Source of the DNA: Bifidobacterium mizhiense
Lineage (GTDB): Bacteria > Actinomycetota > Actinomycetes > Actinomycetales > Bifidobacteriaceae
DNA length: 64,000 nucleotides
NCBI RefSeq assembly: GCF_020884755.1
Contig: NZ_BPWE01000001.1
Span: forward strand, 248,001-312,000
Reading direction: 5' to 3'
The notes under the pieces: model-generated
Seen by the model: only the letters and a program-made list of their open reading frames with translations
Databases searched by the model: none
Told to the model about the DNA's origin: nothing
Position numbers and translations under genes: made by a program
Shown here: positions 59,586-64,000 of the stretch, one piece after another
How positions within the stretch are numbered: the first letter of the stretch is position 1
How the letters are laid out: every line of letters starts with the position of its first letter

Positions 59586-59635
59586 GGATTCACCTCCGAC
59601 GACCCCTTATTCATCGTTCTTCCTTCCATCCGAAT

Positions 59636-60328
59636 TCAAACCAAGCGAACGCCGATGCCCCAGACCGACACGATGTAGCGCTGACTGCCGGCATACCTGT
59701 TCAAACTGGTCCGCAAGGTGCTCAGATGCACATTGAGAGTATTCTCAGCATTGATGTATGGCTGGTTCCAAACCTGCCTATAGAGGTCCTCCTTCTCGAA
59801 GACCCGATGCGGATGGTCCATCAGAAGCTCAAGAATGGCGAATTCCTTGCGGGCCAGATCGACCCGGTGCCCATCAACGCTGACCGTGTGCTCCATCCGG
59901 TCCAGCTCGATCCCCTGGAAACAAATCTTGGCATCGGATTTACCTGCTGCATCCGCGCCCGCTTTCAGCGCTCCGGATTGGCGCAGCTGAACTTGGACGC
60001 GAGCGCGGAGCTCGTCAATGTCAAATGGCTTGGTCACATAATCATTGGCGCCCTGCTCCAGGAGGCTGACGGTCCTGGTCTTGTCCTGGATGGCCGTGAG
60101 GATGATGACCGGCACCGATGACATACGCCGAATGGCCTTGAGTACGCTGTCCCCGGTGACTACGGGGAGCATCAGATCCAGAAGAATCAGGTCGGGTTCC
60201 TCCTGCTGGAAGCGAGCCAAGGCCTGGGCACCCGTCGTCGCCTGGATGATTCGGTAGGTCCCTCCCAACACATCCTTGAGCAGGGACTGGATGTCCTCCT
60301 GATCCTCCACGACCAGAATCGTCGGCAT
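59636..60328 (-). CDS. OmpR-family response regulator of the ABC-linked system
   Basis: A 230-residue regulator: receiver domain with Asp51 (DLILLDLMLP) and the switch Lys (DYVTKPFDIDE), then a winged-helix DNA-binding domain ending VSVWGIGVRLV. GAAAGGAAGA precedes the ATG. It is divergent from the ABC transporter genes with 157 bases between, where its operator probably lies. Confidence 0.93.
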   Translation of the reverse strand: MPTILVVEDQEDIQSLLKDVLGGTYRIIQATTGAQALARFQQEEPDLILLDLMLPVVTGDSVLKAIRRMSSVPVIILTAIQDKTRTVSLLEQGANDYVTKPFDIDELRARVQVQLRQSGALKAGADAAGKSDAKICFQGIELDRMEHTVSVDGHRVDLARKEFAILELLMDHPHRVFEKEDLYRQVWNQPYINAENTLNVHLSTLRTSLNRYAGSQRYIVSVWGIGVRLV

Positions 60329-60408
60329 ACTTTCTTCCTTTCGCAGGTCACTCTCATGTTACTGAAGCCGCCTAACGATGCCGATCTCGCCCAATCGGAT
60401 TTATGAAA

Positions 60409-60441
60409 TTCTTAATGATTTCTTGGCCAAGCACTTAAGAA
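60409..60441. promoter_or_regulatory. Nested inverted repeats between response regulator and ABC transporter genes
   Basis: TTCTTAA (60409-60415) and TTAAGAA (60435-60441) are perfect inverted copies, enclosing the perfect palindrome CTTGGCCAAG (60422-60431). The site lies in the divergent intergenic region and is a candidate operator for the response regulator. The protein that binds it is inferred. Confidence 0.45.
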
Positions 60442-60485
60442 AGGCATTTTAGATTCTCTGATAGCGACACAAAGAAAGGAACTCC

Positions 60486-61418
60486 ATGGACGATGCCATT
60501 CTGGATATCAGCCATGTCAGCAAACGGTTCGGCCGCTTCCAGGCACTGGACGATCTCAGCCTCTCCATAAACAAGGGCGAGATCTACGGGCTGATCGGCG
60601 AGAACGGCGCTGGCAAAACCACCCTGATGCGTCTGATCACCGGACTGTCCCCCATACAAAAGGGGAGCATAAGGCTGATGGGGCACACGATTGGCAAGAA
60701 CAGCCGGATACTAAGCAGGATAGGCTCAATCATTGAGGCCCCGGCTGCCTTCAAAAAACTCACCGTCAGCCAGAACATGAAACTGACAGCCATCCAGCAC
60801 GGGCTGGCCGACGGCAAGGCCATCGATCAGACCATCGACTTCGTCGGCCTGAGCGAAAAGGCCAAGACTCGGGCCGGTCACCTCTCTCTGGGCCAGCGTC
60901 AACGCTTGGGTCTGGCCATGGCCATCCTCACCCGACCCGATTTCCTGATTCTGGACGAGCCCATCAACGGCCTGGACCCGGCAGGAATCATGGAATTCAG
61001 AACACTCCTGGACAAGCTCAACAAGGAGCGCCAGACGACCATTCTCATCTCCAGTCACATTCTGAGCGAACTTTACCTGGTCTCCTCCCGGTTCGGATTC
61101 ATCAGCCACGGCCGCCTGATCAAGGAGGTAGACAAGGATGAACTGGATCGGATCAATCAGAATGGACTGTTGATCGACGTGGACCAGAGTTCCAAGGCCG
61201 CCATGATCCTGGATCGCGAGGGAATCGGCCCCTTCCAAGTCCTTGACGACCATCAGATTCTGATCAAGCAGGGGAATCTGGAACCGGGCCCCATCAACAG
61301 ACTTCTGGTTCAGGAAGGCATCCTGGTCAATCAAATCAACCAGCAGAAGGGATCGCTGGAGGAATATTTCGCAGATCTGCTGAACAAGGACTCTCAAGAG
61401 TCGAGGAGACAACAATGA
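60486..61418 (+). CDS. ABC transporter ATP-binding protein (BcrA/CcmA type)
   Basis: A 310-residue ATPase. Walker A GENGAGKTT, Walker B FLILDEPINGLDP, signature LSLGQRQRLG and H-loop SSHILSE are intact; the ~80-residue C-terminal extension is typical of the bacitracin/lantibiotic exporter class. Overlaps the permease by four bases. Probably powers export of or resistance to an antimicrobial, under control of the divergent two-component system. Confidence 0.92.
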   Translation: MDDAILDISHVSKRFGRFQALDDLSLSINKGEIYGLIGENGAGKTTLMRLITGLSPIQKGSIRLMGHTIGKNSRILSRIGSIIEAPAAFKKLTVSQNMKLTAIQHGLADGKAIDQTIDFVGLSEKAKTRAGHLSLGQRQRLGLAMAILTRPDFLILDEPINGLDPAGIMEFRTLLDKLNKERQTTILISSHILSELYLVSSRFGFISHGRLIKEVDKDELDRINQNGLLIDVDQSSKAAMILDREGIGPFQVLDDHQILIKQGNLEPGPINRLLVQEGILVNQINQQKGSLEEYFADLLNKDSQESRRQQ

Positions 61419-62191
61419 TTAACCAGATCAGGGCCGACTTTTACAGGCAGCGACGCTCCATCGGCATGTTGATTCTGCTGATTGCCACTGTGGCCCTCGG
61501 CATAGTGGCCACATGGTGCAAGACGACCATAGGAATTAGCACTGGGGGCGAAGAATACGATCATAAACTGGTGGAAATCGAAGGCCAAAGCTGGACCATC
61601 AGGACTGGCCTGCAAGTGGGTGTCGCCTCCGCCTCGTCTCTAATTTACTTTTACATCGCGGTCTTTGTTATCGTCATTGGTGCGGAATACAGCCAGCACA
61701 CCTTGAAGAACACGCTGACATCGGGAATCTCGCGGATACAGTTCATCCTGGGCAAGTACGTGACCATCCTGACTGACATCATCCTTCTGACCCTGTGCTA
61801 CTTCATCACTATTCTGCTGACCGGACTAGCCCTGGGAAGGAAGACTGGGGCCGGCTGGGGCATTTTGTGCAAGGATGTCGCTGTCATGACCCTATCAGTC
61901 AGCTTCTGCATTTCCGTCATCATCAGCCTGGGCATCGTCCTGTTGATCATTACCAAATCCCTGGTCATTCCAGCGGTGGTGATTGTGATATGGCCCATTC
62001 TGATCGGCATCGTGGAGTTCACTGCGAAATGGAAATGGCTGAAATACTTCGACTTCGTCGGGTTCGGCGAACAGATTGTCTTGAACACTCTGACGGCCGA
62101 TCAGGTCTGGATCTATGCCGGAGTATCCGTGGGCGTGGTCCTGGTGGCTATCTTCGGGTCGGCTCTGATCATATCCAAGCAGGAAATCTAA
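61415..62191 (+). CDS. ABC-2 type permease
   Basis: A 258-residue membrane protein with about six TM helices (starting near 17, 74, 115, 155, 180 and 230). INQIRADFYRQRRSIGML and EYSQHTLKNTLTSGISR belong to the BcrB/ABC-2 family. It is coupled to the ATPase gene by overlap, so the two form a half-transporter pair. Its last four bases overlap the end of the convergent glycosyltransferase gene. Confidence 0.87.
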   Translation: MINQIRADFYRQRRSIGMLILLIATVALGIVATWCKTTIGISTGGEEYDHKLVEIEGQSWTIRTGLQVGVASASSLIYFYIAVFVIVIGAEYSQHTLKNTLTSGISRIQFILGKYVTILTDIILLTLCYFITILLTGLALGRKTGAGWGILCKDVAVMTLSVSFCISVIISLGIVLLIITKSLVIPAVVIVIWPILIGIVEFTAKWKWLKYFDFVGFGEQIVLNTLTADQVWIYAGVSVGVVLVAIFGSALIISKQEI

Positions 62192-63360
62192 GCCAGGTTA
62201 GACTGCACCTGTTCCGGCTCTTGATCGCTGACGGCCTGCACAGCCATATGGGCAAAGGCCCTGACGGAGGTATCCAGAGAATAATGTTCCTTGGCATGTT
62301 CGGCGTAGCGTCCGGACCAGACTGCAAGGGCATCAGGATGGTCTATCCACCAGTCGATTTGCTCAGCCAGGGACCGGGCCCTGCCGACCGGGAAGAGCGA
62401 GTGCTGCGTCAGGGCGAAGTGTCCTGCGGCACTCAGATCAGACTGGGCGATGATCGGGACTGCGCCGCAGGCCATCCCCTCCAGGACGCTGACGGATTCC
62501 AGATCCGCGATGGACGGGTGGACCAGCAGGTCGGCCTGCCTGAGCAGATCGGGCATGGTCGAGTTCTGATGGAATCCAATCGAAACCTTCATGCCGGCCA
62601 GCTGCCGGGCGGCTTCCGTTCTCAGGCACCGCTCCATGGGACCTGTACCTGCTATGGTCAAGCTGATCCTGTATTTGTTCCGGCACAAGGCCAGGGCACG
62701 GATCAGGGTCAGATGATCCTTTTCCCGAGCCAGCCTGCCGGAGGCCACGACCTGGATCAACCGACCGGATCGCTGCCTCTCGTATCGGTCACCAGGGTTG
62801 AACCTGGGCTGGTACCCGTTGGATATGACGTGCAGACGGGCCTTGTACCCATGCGAGCGCAGCAGGTCGGCCGTCAACTGGGTAGGAACGTGGATGTGCC
62901 CGACATGGTCGTAGAGCCAGAACCGAAAGAGCCGGTAGATGGCCGCATCTACCCCGGGCAGCCAGCGCAATGGGCCTGCGGAATAAGTGATGTTCTCAGG
63001 CTGAATGTGAAACCCTGCGGTCACCGGTATGCCCATGGACCTGGCCTGTGCCAGGGCGGCCCGGCCGAAGGCGAAGGGCTCATAAATATGGACCAGGTCA
63101 ACACCGGTAAAGGCCCTTCGGAAAAGTTCCGGATCAGCACGAGCGAAGCTCATCTGCTGCCTGGCCGCCACACGGGAGACCAGAGGAATTCGATGCACTC
63201 GCGCCGGATACTCGGTCGATCCAACCCCCACCAAGCGGACCCTATGCCCCAGCGCTTCCAGACCCTGGGCGTATTGGATGGCGGAGTTGGAAGTCCCGTT
63301 GCCCCTGTTGCCAAAGGAGTCCAGAACCAGGGCCAGCGTCAGGCGCTTAGGATCCCTCAT
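62188..63360 (-). CDS. Family 4 glycosyltransferase
   Basis: A 390-residue GT-B enzyme. N-terminal LVLDSFGNRGNGTSNSAIQYAQGLEALGH is the acceptor-side Rossmann domain; the C-terminal ADLLVHPSIADLESVSVLEGMACGAVPI is the GT4 E-x7-E nucleotide-sugar motif with its final Glu. GGGGAAGG precedes the ATG. Its 3' end overlaps the ABC permease gene by four bases, convergently. It probably transfers a sugar to a lipid or wall glycan; donor and acceptor unknown. Confidence 0.9.
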   Translation of the reverse strand: MRDPKRLTLALVLDSFGNRGNGTSNSAIQYAQGLEALGHRVRLVGVGSTEYPARVHRIPLVSRVAARQQMSFARADPELFRRAFTGVDLVHIYEPFAFGRAALAQARSMGIPVTAGFHIQPENITYSAGPLRWLPGVDAAIYRLFRFWLYDHVGHIHVPTQLTADLLRSHGYKARLHVISNGYQPRFNPGDRYERQRSGRLIQVVASGRLAREKDHLTLIRALALCRNKYRISLTIAGTGPMERCLRTEAARQLAGMKVSIGFHQNSTMPDLLRQADLLVHPSIADLESVSVLEGMACGAVPIIAQSDLSAAGHFALTQHSLFPVGRARSLAEQIDWWIDHPDALAVWSGRYAEHAKEHYSLDTSVRAFAHMAVQAVSDQEPEQVQSNLA

Positions 63361-63437
63361 CAGCCTTCCCCCTGCTGTTCATCATTAGCAGCTTTGGGTC
63401 GGACCAAAAAAGGGCGACGACCCGATTGCACCCACTA

Positions 63438-64000
63438 TTAGTAGGAGAAGGCCGGGACGGCCGCCCCACGGTAGTAGCGGTTGATGGCATCAGCCACATA
63501 TCGACTGTGGTAGGCGGAAACCAGGGACTTGTAGGCGGGGTCGTTCTTGTCGACCTGCCTGGCCACGATGATGTTGACATAGGGGTGATTGGCTGGCGAT
63601 TTGAGATCGCCGGGCACCTGGTAGATGGCATCCTGGATCTTCATGCCGGCATCCAGGATGAAATTGGTGTTGGTAATGCCGGCCGCATAGTCGGGCAGGA
63701 CCTTGACGATTCCCGGCGGATCGACCTGGTCCAGGACCAGCCCGCGCGGGTTGTCGACGATGTCTTCAGGAACCGGCGTGGTGGCCTTGGGGTCTCGCAG
63801 ACCGATCAGCCCGGCGCTGGCAAGCACCTTCAGGGACCGGCCCAGGTCGATGGGATCACTGGGAATGGCCAGCCGCTCGCCTCGCCCTATCTGGTCGACG
63901 CTCCGGTACTTCTTGGAGTACAGGTTGAGGGGTGAAATGTAGGTGTCGCCGATGGCGGCGAACCGGTATCCGTGCTGCTTGGTCTCCTGCTCCAGAAAGG
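63438..64000 (-). CDS. MetQ/NlpA-family substrate-binding lipoprotein (3' part)
   Basis: The last ~187 residues of a periplasmic-type binding protein for a methionine-like ABC importer; the start is beyond the window. Visible motifs: IAIPSDPIDLGRSLKVLASAGLI, then DNPRGLVLDQVDPP, NTNFILDAGM and VARQVDKNDPAYKSLVSAYHS. The family binds D- or L-methionine and feeds an ABC importer (MetNI). No importer genes are in view. The 77 bases between it and the glycosyltransferase contain a short GGGTCG/CGACCC fold. Confidence 0.9.
   Translation of the reverse strand, partial: FLEQETKQHGYRFAAIGDTYISPLNLYSKKYRSVDQIGRGERLAIPSDPIDLGRSLKVLASAGLIGLRDPKATTPVPEDIVDNPRGLVLDQVDPPGIVKVLPDYAAGITNTNFILDAGMKIQDAIYQVPGDLKSPANHPYVNIIVARQVDKNDPAYKSLVSAYHSRYVADAINRYYRGAAVPAFSY

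Overview
The window is a high-G+C actinobacterial chromosome segment, very probably from the genus Bifidobacterium. Supporting signs are an actinobacterial PriA without its ATPase motifs, a complete pupylation gene set, the str operon (rpsL-rpsG-fusA-tuf), the nusB/efp/carAB/gmk/rpoZ/metK/priA/fmt block, a lone groEL with an HrcA-type operator, a DUF3027/cold-shock pair and WXG100 proteins. A bee-gut or other deep-branching bifidobacterial species is possible, but the species cannot be fixed from sequence reading alone.

Layout. 1-9665: the 5' end of clpC, a DUF3027 protein with a cold-shock protein, a two-component system with a TPM-domain protein, a classical WXG100 protein, groEL, a second cold-shock protein, a LytR_C-domain protein and uracil-DNA glycosylase. 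9702-14853: a tightly overlapping MoxR / DUF58 / membrane / VWA / VWA / membrane operon. 14980-16733: a small WxG-type helical protein translationally coupled to an alpha/beta hydrolase with an N-terminal helical domain, which looks like a secreted effector and its partner. 16806-21182: purB, a large LPG-synthase-type membrane protein with a kinase-like insert, and an HU protein.

21284-32797 (minus strand): pafA, pup, an IMPase-like gene, dop, arc, fmt, a HAD phosphatase, priA, metK and rpoZ, transcribed from rpoZ towards pafA. Pup ends in GGQ, and Dop, PafA and ARC are all present. No 20S proteasome genes occur in the cluster and ARC lacks the usual proteasome-docking C-terminus. 32976-41711: ilvD (plus), then gmk, carB, carA, nusB and efp (minus). 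41948-46341: tuf, fusA, rpsG and rpsL.

46790-53140 is the accessory part: DUF488, a YwiC-like membrane protein, a family 6 type DNA glycosylase, a frameshifted ASCH-domain gene, tRNA-His, then about 3.6 kb of A+T-rich DNA with two unrecognised membrane proteins and apparent gene remnants. 53141-64000: the three-gene proton-translocating transhydrogenase operon, a threonine aldolase, a zinc alcohol dehydrogenase, a divergent two-component/ABC exporter module of bacitracin-resistance type, a family 4 glycosyltransferase and the 3' part of a MetQ-type lipoprotein gene.

The strongest candidates for unusual biology are the proteasome-less pupylation cluster with its embedded degenerate phosphatase, the WxG partner/lipase pair, the three-half-site HrcA operator, and the tRNA-His-linked A+T-rich island.
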